Shown here: positions 1 through 7,897 of the stretch, piece after piece
How positions within the stretch are numbered: position 1 is the stretch's first letter
Layout of the letters: every line of letters begins with the position of its first letter
Source of the DNA: Candidatus Parvarchaeota archaeon
GTDB taxonomy: Archaea > Nanobdellota > Nanobdellia > WJKC01
Reading direction: 5' to 3'
Assembly (NCBI GenBank): GCA_030615175.1
Contig: JAUWZX010000001.1
Span: 1-62,565, forward strand
Length of the DNA: 62,565 nt
The notes under the pieces: model-generated
Databases searched by the model: none
What the model was told of the DNA's origin: nothing
What the model saw: the letters and a program-made list of their open reading frames with translations, nothing else
Position numbers and translations under genes: made by a program

Positions 1-195
1 AGCCCTAGGAGAAGACAAAAACAACTGAATAGCCATCGCTAAAACCGCAGCAACACTTAAAGCAGACAACTCATGAGAATAAGCCATCATGAACTCTTGA
101 ACAGCAGAATCAGGCTCCCAATACTGATAATAATACTGAGCGAAAACAACACTACAAACAAAAAAACAAAGAAACAACACTAACACCCTTCTCAT
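1..195 (-). CDS. Secreted or membrane protein, N-terminus only (runs off window)
   Basis: An ATG at 195 on the minus strand opens 65 codons that stay open to the window edge, so the gene is partial. The protein starts MRRVLVLFLCFFVCSVVFAQ: two arginines, a strongly hydrophobic core, and VFA before Gln, which looks like a cleavable Sec signal peptide. A short Tyr-rich stretch (YYYQYWEP) follows. A second hydrophobic segment, LSVAAVLAMAIQLFLS, lies near residues 45-60 and may be a membrane helix. I do not recognise the family. It is transcribed divergently from the 278 gene, another membrane-anchored protein, in a neighbourhood rich in surface proteins. Confidence 0.6.
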   Translation of the reverse strand, partial: MRRVLVLFLCFFVCSVVFAQYYYQYWEPDSAVQEFMMAYSHELSALSVAAVLAMAIQLFLSSPRA

Positions 196-277
196 AACGA
201 TTAAATAGGATACTTTATTATAAAAAATTATTGATTACGAAAAACTTAAAAAAGAAGTAATTAATCTTTCATGAGTA

Positions 278-712
278 ATGGCTAAGAAAAACAACTATGG
301 TTTAATAATAATACTATTCGTGTTAGTGACGAGCACGCTTGGAGTATTCCAATTCATTAGTGTAAAGAAATTCACTGTGAACCTCGTGGTGGCAATGGAT
401 TCAGGAGTCCCTTACCAAGAAGTTGTAACTGTTGATGATAACTCTACAGCGTTAATGGCTTTAAGCAAGTTAATGAATGTGCAAGTCGAGAATGAGTCAA
501 TAAAGTGTGTTGGGAATTTATGTAATGAAGGAAATAATTCATGGATTACAATGACTCAGGGAGGTATAATGATTAATCCTTACACTTACAAGTTGTCAAA
601 TGATGAATTAATTTACTTCATGTACTTCACTAATGGGACTAACCCATTAACAGACACTAATAAGTCAGAGAAGGATAGGGAAGCACTCATGGAATTACTA
701 AAATTATCTTAG
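278..712 (+). CDS. Membrane-anchored small protein, possibly DUF4430-like
   Basis: This 144-residue protein has one N-terminal hydrophobic helix (about residues 8-27, GLIIILFVLVTSTLGVFQF), so it is probably anchored with the rest outside the cell. The pattern VTVDDNSTALMALSKL, followed by a Cys pair (CVGNLC) and a late segment ending IYFMY, resembles the layout of DUF4430/transcobalamin-like folds (V-x-V-x-x-x-TALDAL, then a gly/asn-rich turn and a final strand). That match is by eye only. TATA-like AACTTAAAAAA sits about 30 nt before the ATG, consistent with a leaderless transcript. No catalytic residues are evident. Role unknown; surface binding is a guess. Confidence 0.6.
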   Translation: MAKKNNYGLIIILFVLVTSTLGVFQFISVKKFTVNLVVAMDSGVPYQEVVTVDDNSTALMALSKLMNVQVENESIKCVGNLCNEGNNSWITMTQGGIMINPYTYKLSNDELIYFMYFTNGTNPLTDTNKSEKDREALMELLKLS

Positions 713-715
713 AAA

Positions 716-725
716 TACTTAAAAA
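716..725 (+). promoter_or_regulatory. TATA-like box of the C/D guide RNA
   Basis: TACTTAAAAA lies just after the stop codon of the 278 gene. Its centre is about 26 nt upstream of base 746, where the terminal stem of the C/D RNA begins, which is the usual archaeal TATA-to-start distance. The RNA is therefore probably transcribed from its own promoter. Confidence 0.5.
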
Positions 726-745
726 CGCGTAATTACACTTTAAAT

Positions 746-816
746 AGTGCGGATGATGTGGTGAATACCCCCTGACTAAATAAAGGGATGATGAGCTGGG
801 TAGCTACTGACGCACT
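746..816 (+). ncRNA. Box C/D guide sRNA (2'-O-methylation guide)
   Basis: All four boxes appear in order at archaeal spacing: box C-like GATGATG at 752-758, box D' CTGA at 772-775, box C' ATGATGA at 788-794 and box D CTGA at 807-810. The ends AGTGCG (746-751) and CGCACT (811-816) are perfectly complementary and close a terminal stem. Such RNAs bind L7Ae, Nop5 and fibrillarin and direct 2'-O-methylation of the base paired five positions upstream of D or D'. The guides are about 759-771 and 795-806. By the N+5 rule the targets would read GGGGUAUUCACCA and UAGCUACCCAGC, with methylation at the fifth base (U) of each. I could not assign either to an RNA. It sits in the gap between two convergent genes. 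Confidence 0.85.
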
Positions 817-846
817 ACTAATTAAACAATTCTTTTAGTCAAGGTT

Positions 847-1152
847 TTATTTTAGGAATTCTAGTTTCTTAATCCTCTTGCCCTTGGCCTGCACGTTCTG
901 CTTACCGCACTGCTTGCACTTGTACCTGAGGTCTAATTTCCTGTTTGACTTAGCATTCCTTTTCCTGTCCTTAGGCGGTTTCTTACTGTAGCGCCCCCTA
1001 TCACCATGCCCTTTAGCAACTTTATCCTTTCTTAAGCGCTGACCTGCCTTCATTGCACCTCTCTTGCCTCCCCTGCCAGCCTGGATTACTTCCTGCTCAG
1101 TCTGCACCCTGCACTTAGGGCAATAACGTTTAATGACTTTAGGCATCTTCAT
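847..1152 (-). CDS. rpl44e: 50S ribosomal protein L44e
   Basis: This is the archaeal/eukaryotic L44e (eL42) family: a small basic large-subunit protein with a zinc ribbon, located near the E site. The sequence has the N-terminal CPKC pair (YCPKCRVQTEQ), the Lys/Arg/Gly-rich middle and the C-terminal CKQCGK pair. Length is 101 residues from the ATG at 1152, or 99 from the second Met (MPKVIKRYCPKC), close to the usual 92-95. GGTGAT lies 7 nt upstream of the ATG at 1152 and could act as a ribosome binding site. The first 12 codons are duplicated 90 bases upstream (see the leader ORF and repeat entries), which is unusual for a ribosomal protein gene. Confidence 0.95.
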   Translation of the reverse strand: MKMPKVIKRYCPKCRVQTEQEVIQAGRGGKRGAMKAGQRLRKDKVAKGHGDRGRYSKKPPKDRKRNAKSNRKLDLRYKCKQCGKQNVQAKGKRIKKLEFLK

Positions 1153-1243
1153 AAATTAATCACCATTATCTCTTTCCGTCAACGATTTCTCTTCAGAGAA
1201 AGGGTTGGGGCAGTAACGTTTAATGACTTTAGGCATCTTCATA
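1118..1243 (-). repeat. rpl44e: Two 36-bp direct copies of the rpl44e 5' end, 90 bp apart
   Basis: Bases 1118-1153 (start codon and first 12 codons of rpl44e) recur at 1208-1243. The copies differ at one position (A at 1123, G at 1213), which is synonymous in the Tyr-Cys-Pro codons. The downstream copy continues as the intact gene; the upstream copy diverges after the 12th codon. This looks like a partial tandem duplication of the gene start. Confidence 0.9.
1156..1242 (-). CDS. Leader peptide from a partial rpl44e duplication
   Basis: The upstream copy of the rpl44e start opens a 28-codon reading frame beginning MKMPKVIKRYCP and then diverging to NPFSEEKSLTERDNGD before a TAA at 1156-1158. 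The stop is only 3 bases before the ATG of intact rpl44e, and the last two sense codons (GGT GAT) form the GGTGAT Shine-Dalgarno-like site of the downstream gene. A TATA-like CTTTTAAAG at 1267-1275 lies about 29 nt before this leader ATG, so a leaderless transcript would begin at the leader, not at rpl44e. It may be a translated leader that couples to rpl44e, or simply debris of a duplication. Confidence 0.55.
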   Translation of the reverse strand: MKMPKVIKRYCPNPFSEEKSLTERDNGD

Positions 1244-1266
1244 GAGAACAAGGAACTAATAAAAGA

Positions 1267-1275
1267 CTTTTAAAG
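1267..1275 (-). promoter_or_regulatory. TATA-like box for the rpl44e transcript
   Basis: Read on the minus strand, CTTTAAAAG is centred about 29 nt upstream of the ATG at 1242, the normal archaeal TATA-to-start distance for a leaderless mRNA. I see no comparable box at the right distance from the intact rpl44e start at 1152. The promoter therefore seems positioned for the duplicated leader copy. Confidence 0.5.
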
Positions 1276-1276
1276 T

Positions 1277-2338
1277 TTACCCTTCAACTCCTAAGAATTC
1301 AAGCATTAAATAATAAGTATAGTCAGAGCAGTTATTGTAAAGGAATCTGATTAATGAAGTGTTAACTATTGCATAAGACTTGCTTACCGAGTCATTGCAG
1401 TAAATTATCTTTCCATTATCCATCATTTTTATTACAGGACTCGTGTTCTCGCAGTCAAACCATTCACTTCTAATGGTTGGGAGGTAATTAATGGTTTTAA
1501 CGCTTAACAGGCTTGAATTAGATATAAAACTCTCATTCGTGTAATGGTCGCATGTCTTTAAGAAAGCGTCTGTTATGTTTTCTTCATAAAAGTCAAGTCC
1601 AGCCATTGACACTGCCTCGCTGCCGTAATAATAATCGCATAAATTATAGCCATTACTGAATAGTAATACTGGGAAATCCTTAACTGGTTCTGAAGCATTA
1701 GTTATGATGAAAATATTAACTTCCCCTTCACTTGAAGCTTCTGATATTAATTCATTTAATGCATCAGTTAAGTCATCAATTAATGACATCCTTTGTTCAA
1801 TGCTTAAGTAATCATAATTATTGTTTAAGCATTCTGCAAAATCACTTAATATTCTTTCAATTAAAGTAAGCCATTCCTGTTCAGTATAATTAGAATCCTG
1901 AGTAATGGAGATTATTGATGAGTTACACATTAAAAGTGACTCGCTTAACACTTCATCAATAACTTCACCTGACAGTGATTCATTTAATGCAAAGTCTAAC
2001 TCAGTAATTAATGACATCACTTGCTCATCGCTTAAGTCATAATTCCTGTCCAAGCAGTCTTCAGTATAACTTAGCATAAAACTAATTAAGTCATCAACTT
2101 CCTCTTCAGTGTAATTAAAGCCTTCAGGTATGAAGAATAATGATGAATTGCACTTTGAAGGCAGTCCTTTTATTGAATCATCAAAAGATTCAATTATTGA
2201 TTCTTCGGAAATATCTAGGTAAGTCAGTTCTGGCGTCGTGCTTGTTTCTAATAGGAGCATGACATATGCCATCACTAACACTACTGATACAATTATTAGA
2301 CTCACTGATGCCACTTTTAATACGTTCACTGTCTTCAT
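1277..2338 (-). CDS. Membrane-anchored extracellular protein with two internal repeats
   Basis: This 353-residue protein has a single N-terminal hydrophobic helix (about residues 9-30) and a long, acidic, Asn/Ser-rich exterior with many N-x-S/T sequons. Residues 63-127 and 138-202 are an internal duplication with a 75-residue period: each begins CNSS, then NYTE, a conserved Cys about 32 residues on (C95 and C170), then MSLI and a helix ending ALNE. The C-terminal third has further cysteines (CDYYYGSEA, CDHYTNES, CENTSP, NNCSDY). It is the last gene of a three-gene operon (6976 to 1277) of secreted proteins. I do not recognise the fold; a surface-structure or adhesion role is plausible only by context. 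Confidence 0.7.
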   Translation of the reverse strand: MKTVNVLKVASVSLIIVSVVLVMAYVMLLLETSTTPELTYLDISEESIIESFDDSIKGLPSKCNSSLFFIPEGFNYTEEEVDDLISFMLSYTEDCLDRNYDLSDEQVMSLITELDFALNESLSGEVIDEVLSESLLMCNSSIISITQDSNYTEQEWLTLIERILSDFAECLNNNYDYLSIEQRMSLIDDLTDALNELISEASSEGEVNIFIITNASEPVKDFPVLLFSNGYNLCDYYYGSEAVSMAGLDFYEENITDAFLKTCDHYTNESFISNSSLLSVKTINYLPTIRSEWFDCENTSPVIKMMDNGKIIYCNDSVSKSYAIVNTSLIRFLYNNCSDYTYYLMLEFLGVEG

Positions 2339-4044
2339 GGGTAGTCACTCCACTGCAGTAAAGCGTAATCATTACTCCTGTCCTTACTCCCTGAAATCCA
2401 TGTATGCTTTACAGTAGTGCGGCTGTGGCATGTCCAAGACCAGACGTCTGTGCAGTAAACCCAGTTATGACATTTTTTATAATAATAACAAGTAGAAAAG
2501 ACTTTTTCACATCCATTTATTACTACTGCAAGATCGCAATCCCACACCCAGCACGATTGAGTCTTTTGCTGGCATCCATACGTGCTTCCCTTCAAGCCCT
2601 TGCATACTTTATCAACAACTTTTGTATCAGTATAGTAAACGTTTACGCATCCTCCAGGAGTTGGAACTCCTGCCTCTGGCTTTGCATCAAATGAAGTAAT
2701 GCCTTCGCGCCCCATGCAGTCACTATCAGTCTTGCATGCTGTCCATTCCCATCCAGCGCACTCGTTTTGGCTTCCTATAAAGCAGTAAGGCGCTTTCCAG
2801 AAATTCAAAAGCCAGTCCTCAGGGCAGTCACTGTTACTACAGCACTCAGTGCAACTGGTACTGCATTCACTAAGCAGGTTGCAAGAGCCGGCAGGAAGGG
2901 TAGCTGTCTGAAGAGTAGCGCACCAACAATACTCAAATGACCCATAAGGAGGTATTGGTATGGTTTCGCAATATACCAGATTAGGGTCGCCTGGAAAACA
3001 TATTTCGTATGGAGCTCCTAATATTGTGCCTGTTTTTTCCACGTCAGTGCATTCATAGTGTTCCCAATTCTTGCCAACACAAGTAGGAGAGTGAGAGTAT
3101 TTAGTCTCGCAGTCAGAGGCAGCAATGCATTCAATACCTTCATGCCATACGCCATCCTTGCAAATGCCTGTTGGAGCAGTAGGAGGTCCTATTGAGAATA
3201 AATCAGGTGAACCATCAATTGTTCCTAAGTCACAGCAGTTATTCTCCCCTCCCTCACCAACCCATGTCCCGCCTGCAGTCTCGCAAGCGCACTGGGAGTC
3301 ATCCTCGTCAGTGTATACCTGGTCATTACAACAGATGTGCTCTAAGTCATGCCATGCTTCGCCAGCATCGTCGCCGCAGCACGCGTCAATACTGCTAACC
3401 CATGTACTGTCATAATATTCCTCCATCTCGCAGCAGTCAATATCATTATCAGCGTAATCAGTGAATAATGAATAGTCAACATCAAACCCTTCCCAATCCT
3501 CATAACAGAAGTCATCAGCAAAACCTTTAGAAAAAGGACCTAAAGGCGCGGCATCATAATCAAAACAGTAACCTCCACACGTGGGTCTATCACAACCCTG
3601 GTCCACCCAAGGAGTGTACGAACAAGTGCATGAAGAAGTGCATGCAATTGCAGTCCTTGTATACAAGTTTTCTGAAGTATATCCAAGGTCCTTACCGCAC
3701 GCACTCGTGTAAGTGCAGTCACCAACAGCATCACAAGCAGCACCACAAGACTGGGAGCACGTCGTAGTGCAACCGCTGCCAGAACAAGTGTAAGAACCGC
3801 AGTCCGCTAACTTGCAATAAGCATACCAAAACACTTCTTCATCGCCCAGGAACGCTTTTGTTCTTTTACAAACACCACTATATCTGTAACATGCATTACT
3901 ACAACCAGTACATTGAGTGCAATCCCATCCAGACTTTTGAGTTGTGGAACACTCTGCATCCGGTTCCTTATTACAAGCCCATACTGAAAATCCAGGAGTT
4001 AAACTTAAGAGAATCACTGCGAGCATTAATAATAATTTTTTCAT
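2335..4044 (-). CDS. Very Cys-rich secreted protein
   Basis: I place the start at the ATG at 4044: it is 5 nt after the upstream stop and begins a good signal peptide (MKKLLLMLAVILLSLTPGFS, cleavage near VWA-CNK). The frame is open upstream to a possible start at 4107, but that would overlap the previous gene. The mature protein (about 545 residues) is packed with cysteines in clusters such as CTQCTGC, CTSSCTC, CACCGDD-like (DACCGDDAG), CSTSCTECCSNSDC and CWVWDCD, which points to many disulfides or metal-free knots outside the cell. DACCGDD and NNCCDLG resemble modules in the neighbouring 975-residue protein. Its 3' end overlaps the start of the next gene by 4 nt. Function unknown. Confidence 0.7.
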   Translation of the reverse strand: MKKLLLMLAVILLSLTPGFSVWACNKEPDAECSTTQKSGWDCTQCTGCSNACYRYSGVCKRTKAFLGDEEVFWYAYCKLADCGSYTCSGSGCTTTCSQSCGAACDAVGDCTYTSACGKDLGYTSENLYTRTAIACTSSCTCSYTPWVDQGCDRPTCGGYCFDYDAAPLGPFSKGFADDFCYEDWEGFDVDYSLFTDYADNDIDCCEMEEYYDSTWVSSIDACCGDDAGEAWHDLEHICCNDQVYTDEDDSQCACETAGGTWVGEGGENNCCDLGTIDGSPDLFSIGPPTAPTGICKDGVWHEGIECIAASDCETKYSHSPTCVGKNWEHYECTDVEKTGTILGAPYEICFPGDPNLVYCETIPIPPYGSFEYCWCATLQTATLPAGSCNLLSECSTSCTECCSNSDCPEDWLLNFWKAPYCFIGSQNECAGWEWTACKTDSDCMGREGITSFDAKPEAGVPTPGGCVNVYYTDTKVVDKVCKGLKGSTYGCQQKTQSCWVWDCDLAVVINGCEKVFSTCYYYKKCHNWVYCTDVWSWTCHSRTTVKHTWISGSKDRSNDYALLQWSDYP

Positions 4045-4048
4045 CTTC

Positions 4049-6976
4049 TTAATTACCACCTGTGCAATAATAATCAATCTTTTGGGCTTCATAATTCTTT
4101 GCTTCACTGGCAGGTCTTACGCGGGCAGCTATGTAAATCCCTGTAGAGGGTCCGCAGTCATAAAAAGTGCCTCCATAACAAAACTTGTTTTCACCAATCA
4201 TGAAGTCATCATCATCACTGTCTACGCTGTCATCATTAGTTGAGTTCCCGTCATATGTGGTGTCATCACCGCAGCATAAGCCATTCCCGTCAGGTTCAAA
4301 CCAAGCCGCTCCATAAACATCAACGCAGCATGCTTCACTAACATCGCCGTCAGCGCAGTACTCAATAGTCACCCTCATACAATTATTACTGAAATCAAAA
4401 TCATCACTGTAAGGAGTCCTGACACAAGCAATGAGTCCGTGAGAATGTTTAAGGAATTCCACAAAAGGAGGAGCCACTAAGCCCTCTCCCAGGAGAGCAT
4501 CGTATAATTCCTCTCCAGACAGCAACTCTAAATCACTAATTAATTCAGTGCTGACAACAAAATCACTTAATTCAACAGAAACATATTCTTCAGGGAATTT
4601 ATAAAACGGGGGAGACTCAAGAGCCTCCTGGTTATAATAATACGCATAACCTTCTTCAGGAAAAACTAAAGAGTCATTATTAACATCAAAGAAAACGTCA
4701 ATGATTAATTCATCATTAAAGGCATTGCCATCACTTGTTCTTGAAATCCATAATTCATCAATCGTTAGCGTTTTATCTGAACTATAAATGTAATCATCAT
4801 TAAGTTCGCTCTCATAATTAGATAATAATAATGAGTCAGCCCTTAAATTATTAATGAATGGCCTACAGTCAGTGAATTCACTAATGTCCTCGCAATCACT
4901 GCAAGAACTGTTAAAGTAAGGCGTCTCACCCAAATCTGTTTCATCAACTCCTTTAAAAGTGATTTCAGTAACGTTAATTTTATTAATGTCAACCCACCAC
5001 TTAACTCCAGGGTACTTATCCTCAAGCATGCTTCCAACATTATGAAAACGGCTCTTCAATAATTCAGTAAGCATTGGAATGAATGATGTGCGAACAGCGT
5101 AATCACAGGTAGGAGGAGGAATACCTATACTTGTATAAGTAATATCGGGCTCTCCATCAGGGTCAGGGATTGAATCATCCATATCATTAAAAGAGTATTC
5201 ATAAGAGCCGGAAAGTATCTCATCACTTAACTCAGGAAAGTAAGAGCGATCCCAGCGCTGATCAACGAATAAGCTGAAGAAAGTTCCGTAACAATTAATG
5301 CAGGGAGTGTAAGACAAGTTAAGGCATGGATTCAAAGAGTAAGGCAGTGCATGGCACTTACCGCAATTATAAAGTAATTTACCCCAAGAAGTTACTGGTT
5401 CAATGGCAGGACCAGCAATGTAAGGATTGCTTGGGTCAATGTAATCCGCATAAGTTTCAGGATTGCACTCCTCTATGTATTCATCCTCGCACGTGACGCC
5501 AATGCCTGGCAGCCCCTTAACACCCCACTCTGGAAGAGTTAATGATTCGTACAGCCCGCTGGAATCATTGCCTTCATTAACACTTTTGTAATTGTAAACG
5601 TCATCACTGAAGTACTGGCAAACCTCTTTCAGAATATAAAAACACATTGGCTTTAAAGTAAAGCCTTCACCAAAAACTTCCTCCCAATCAGCATAATCCT
5701 CAATATTAAACCCGTAATAATTATACTTAGAATCATAAGGAGTGTTATTAAGGTACTCCTCGTACTTCATGTTGCTGCTGCCCTCAATCGGGACTTTAAC
5801 CCTAAGTTCAAAAAAAGAATGATAAAGCAATACTTCATTAACAATGCTTTCAATAACTGAATTCTTAACAGCGTCAATAGAAGCAGTCCTGAAGCGGGCG
5901 AAGTCGCTGTCAAAAGCATCAAAAATGTAAGTTGAGCCCTTATAATTAATATCAGCGTAATCACCCTTGAACTTAACAGTAAAGAAAGGAACGTTTAACG
6001 GGAAGAAATTAATGAAAATAGTGTTATTGCCGAAACCCTCAATCTCAGGAGTTACAGGGTTATCTTCAATTAATGTTTTATAATCAACAGGCGCGAAGTT
6101 AATTTTAACGTCATCAGCAGTGTAAGTTCCAAAACTAGCAGGATTGCGTATCGAAGTTAATGCAAAGTCATCAATTGTCTTAAAATTCTGGTCAACGAAC
6201 TCCTCAAACGTATTCTTAATAAAGTAAGGGTCAGGATAACAGGTTTCCTGACTAATAACTCTCTGTAAAATCATTAAAGGAGGATTATCCGAGTGGAAAT
6301 CATTTAAATTAATGCCTGCAGGGTAATCAGTCTTAAAGTCAGGGTCATTGCAGTAAGGAGTGCCATTATCCGTTAAGAGTGCTTCAGGAATTGAGTGAGT
6401 GCATAAGCCGTCTGGAGATGAGTTATCGCTGAGAATGATTAAGTGATTGCCGCCAACTAAGTGGAATGGAGCTGGGTCTGGACTGCCATTCACCGGCTCA
6501 CCGTTAACAAGGAACCAGCCAATATCCGTTTCCTTACCATCACCGATTTGAAGCATGTAATCAGCCTCGCGCACATTGTCAAAGCGGTAAGCAACCCAGT
6601 CATCGCCAGGCACTTCATTAAAACGGTAGCCAATGTAATTATAATACTCTTCAGTATCCTTAGCAGATTTCCAGTAAGGAATGTACTTATCAAGCTGTAA
6701 AGTGCTTAAGTTCATTGAAACACCGCAAGGACTGACGCCGTGAGGCCATAATCCAATACTGCCTAAGTGAATTCCTGCGTAATCAGCGCCAACCTGCCGC
6801 TCCTGTTTCTGAATACTTCTAACTGCTTGAACAAGGTCAGCAACCTTTAAGACTTCCTGCGCCTTTAACACCTGCGCTGAATTATCAACCAAGCGGTCGC
6901 TGACAATGCCTATAAGCGTTAACAACACGAATAAGATGCTGATAAACCATAAAATTGAATACTGACCTCTCCTCAT
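4049..6976 (-). CDS. Large extracellular protein with pilin-like N-terminal anchor
   Basis: A 975-residue protein that begins MRRGQYSILWFISILFVLLT. The basic RRGQ followed at once by a hydrophobic helix resembles archaeal class III (pilin-type) signals such as KRGQA in the pilin at 34810, but the usual Glu at +5 is missing. The exterior is long, acidic and aromatic, with Cys clusters CGKCHALPYSLNPC, TPCINC and, near the C-terminus, ACCVDVYG...LCCGDD, a module shared with the next gene. First gene of a three-gene operon with the Cys-rich 4044 and 2338 genes. It may be a large surface fibre or adhesin; I cannot assign a family. Confidence 0.7.
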   Translation of the reverse strand: MRRGQYSILWFISILFVLLTLIGIVSDRLVDNSAQVLKAQEVLKVADLVQAVRSIQKQERQVGADYAGIHLGSIGLWPHGVSPCGVSMNLSTLQLDKYIPYWKSAKDTEEYYNYIGYRFNEVPGDDWVAYRFDNVREADYMLQIGDGKETDIGWFLVNGEPVNGSPDPAPFHLVGGNHLIILSDNSSPDGLCTHSIPEALLTDNGTPYCNDPDFKTDYPAGINLNDFHSDNPPLMILQRVISQETCYPDPYFIKNTFEEFVDQNFKTIDDFALTSIRNPASFGTYTADDVKINFAPVDYKTLIEDNPVTPEIEGFGNNTIFINFFPLNVPFFTVKFKGDYADINYKGSTYIFDAFDSDFARFRTASIDAVKNSVIESIVNEVLLYHSFFELRVKVPIEGSSNMKYEEYLNNTPYDSKYNYYGFNIEDYADWEEVFGEGFTLKPMCFYILKEVCQYFSDDVYNYKSVNEGNDSSGLYESLTLPEWGVKGLPGIGVTCEDEYIEECNPETYADYIDPSNPYIAGPAIEPVTSWGKLLYNCGKCHALPYSLNPCLNLSYTPCINCYGTFFSLFVDQRWDRSYFPELSDEILSGSYEYSFNDMDDSIPDPDGEPDITYTSIGIPPPTCDYAVRTSFIPMLTELLKSRFHNVGSMLEDKYPGVKWWVDINKINVTEITFKGVDETDLGETPYFNSSCSDCEDISEFTDCRPFINNLRADSLLLSNYESELNDDYIYSSDKTLTIDELWISRTSDGNAFNDELIIDVFFDVNNDSLVFPEEGYAYYYNQEALESPPFYKFPEEYVSVELSDFVVSTELISDLELLSGEELYDALLGEGLVAPPFVEFLKHSHGLIACVRTPYSDDFDFSNNCMRVTIEYCADGDVSEACCVDVYGAAWFEPDGNGLCCGDDTTYDGNSTNDDSVDSDDDDFMIGENKFCYGGTFYDCGPSTGIYIAARVRPASEAKNYEAQKIDYYCTGGN

Positions 6977-7061
6977 CCGTAATTAAAAAATAAGCATTAC
7001 TTATTAAAAAAATAAGCGGTATTAATATAAAAATTAAAAGCTTATTAAATTAGTATTAATC
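6977..7061. promoter_or_regulatory. Divergent promoter region with AATAAG inverted repeats
   Basis: This 85-bp gap separates the divergent 6976 and 7062 genes. It contains AATAAG at 6989-6994 facing CTTATT at 7000-7005, and AATAAGC at 7011-7017 facing GCTTATT at 7040-7046. AATATAAAAATT near 7024-7034 is a candidate TATA box for the plus-strand gene. The repeated half-site could be an operator, or chance in A/T-rich DNA. Confidence 0.35.
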
Positions 7062-7886
7062 ATGGTATTAATTAAGTATTCACGCAAGAATCAAAGATTC
7101 TTGGAGCGCAAAGACAGAGTCTCTCGCGTATCAAGAACCGGTCCATTAAGGGCTTATCAGAAATCAATTAATGCATTAATTAATAATCCTAAAATAATAA
7201 TTCCATTCCTAATTGAATTACTAATACCGGTAATCATGGCAGCAGTATTCATTTACTGCTTCCTTGGTCCGGAAGCATATGAATTTTATTACAGCAGCAA
7301 TGTTTACATAACAACTGACCAGTCCCTGCTGCCTGGAATTCTGTTCACAATAGTTATAAGCATGACTTTTTCAATCTTCATTATTAGTTACTTTGACGTT
7401 GCTGGAATAATAATGTGCAATGACTCGCTGAGAAAAAAGAAAGTTGAGTTAATCAAAGCTTTCAGGAAAGCACCTAAATTTTACTTAAAGCAGACGATAA
7501 CACTTTTATCATTAATGTTTATTGGATTAATGCTCACCTTCCCTCTCTTAATATTAATAAGTATTGAACTGCCATACTATACTTACTGGGCTTACTCAAT
7601 AACTTCGCTGCTTATTTACTTTACAATAATACTGTACCCGAGGATTGCTTCAGTGCTGACAAAGGGTTCTGGGTTTAATGCATTAATTAAAGGAATTAAA
7701 TTCTTAATAGACTACCCGTTGTACAATACTGCTAACATTGGCGTGATAATAGTAATGTACTGTGCATTCTCATGGATTCGAGCATTAAGCCCGGCAATTC
7801 ATCAATTAATCAGCGCACTAATCCTGTTCCCATGGTTTAACATATTCCTAACTGCGACTTTTGAAATTAAACATTCAAAACTTTAG
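7062..7886 (+). CDS. Polytopic membrane protein, unknown function
   Basis: A 274-residue protein with a basic N-terminus (KYSRKNQRFLERKDRVSR) and about six hydrophobic segments, the first at IIPFLIELLIPVIMAAVFIYC and later ones at LFTIVISMTFSIFIISYF, ITLLSLMFIGLMLTFPLL, SITSLLIYFTIILY and the C-terminus. The arrangement (TM pairs separated by amphipathic loops such as LRKKKVELIKAFRKAPKF) resembles DUF4013/glycerophosphoryl-domain-type membrane proteins of archaea, but I see no signature that settles it. No catalytic residues stand out. It is monocistronic and convergent with the 8239 gene, 11 nt from its end. Confidence 0.65.
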   Translation: MVLIKYSRKNQRFLERKDRVSRVSRTGPLRAYQKSINALINNPKIIIPFLIELLIPVIMAAVFIYCFLGPEAYEFYYSSNVYITTDQSLLPGILFTIVISMTFSIFIISYFDVAGIIMCNDSLRKKKVELIKAFRKAPKFYLKQTITLLSLMFIGLMLTFPLLILISIELPYYTYWAYSITSLLIYFTIILYPRIASVLTKGSGFNALIKGIKFLIDYPLYNTANIGVIIVMYCAFSWIRALSPAIHQLISALILFPWFNIFLTATFEIKHSKL

Positions 7887-7897
7887 GTTTTAAAACT

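Noticed and set aside
746-816. Both guides resemble rRNA stretches (GGTGAATAC like 16S near 1370; GCTGGGTAGCTA like 23S).
   Set aside because: The resemblance is in the sense orientation, from memory, and a guide must be antisense to its target, so it does not identify a target.
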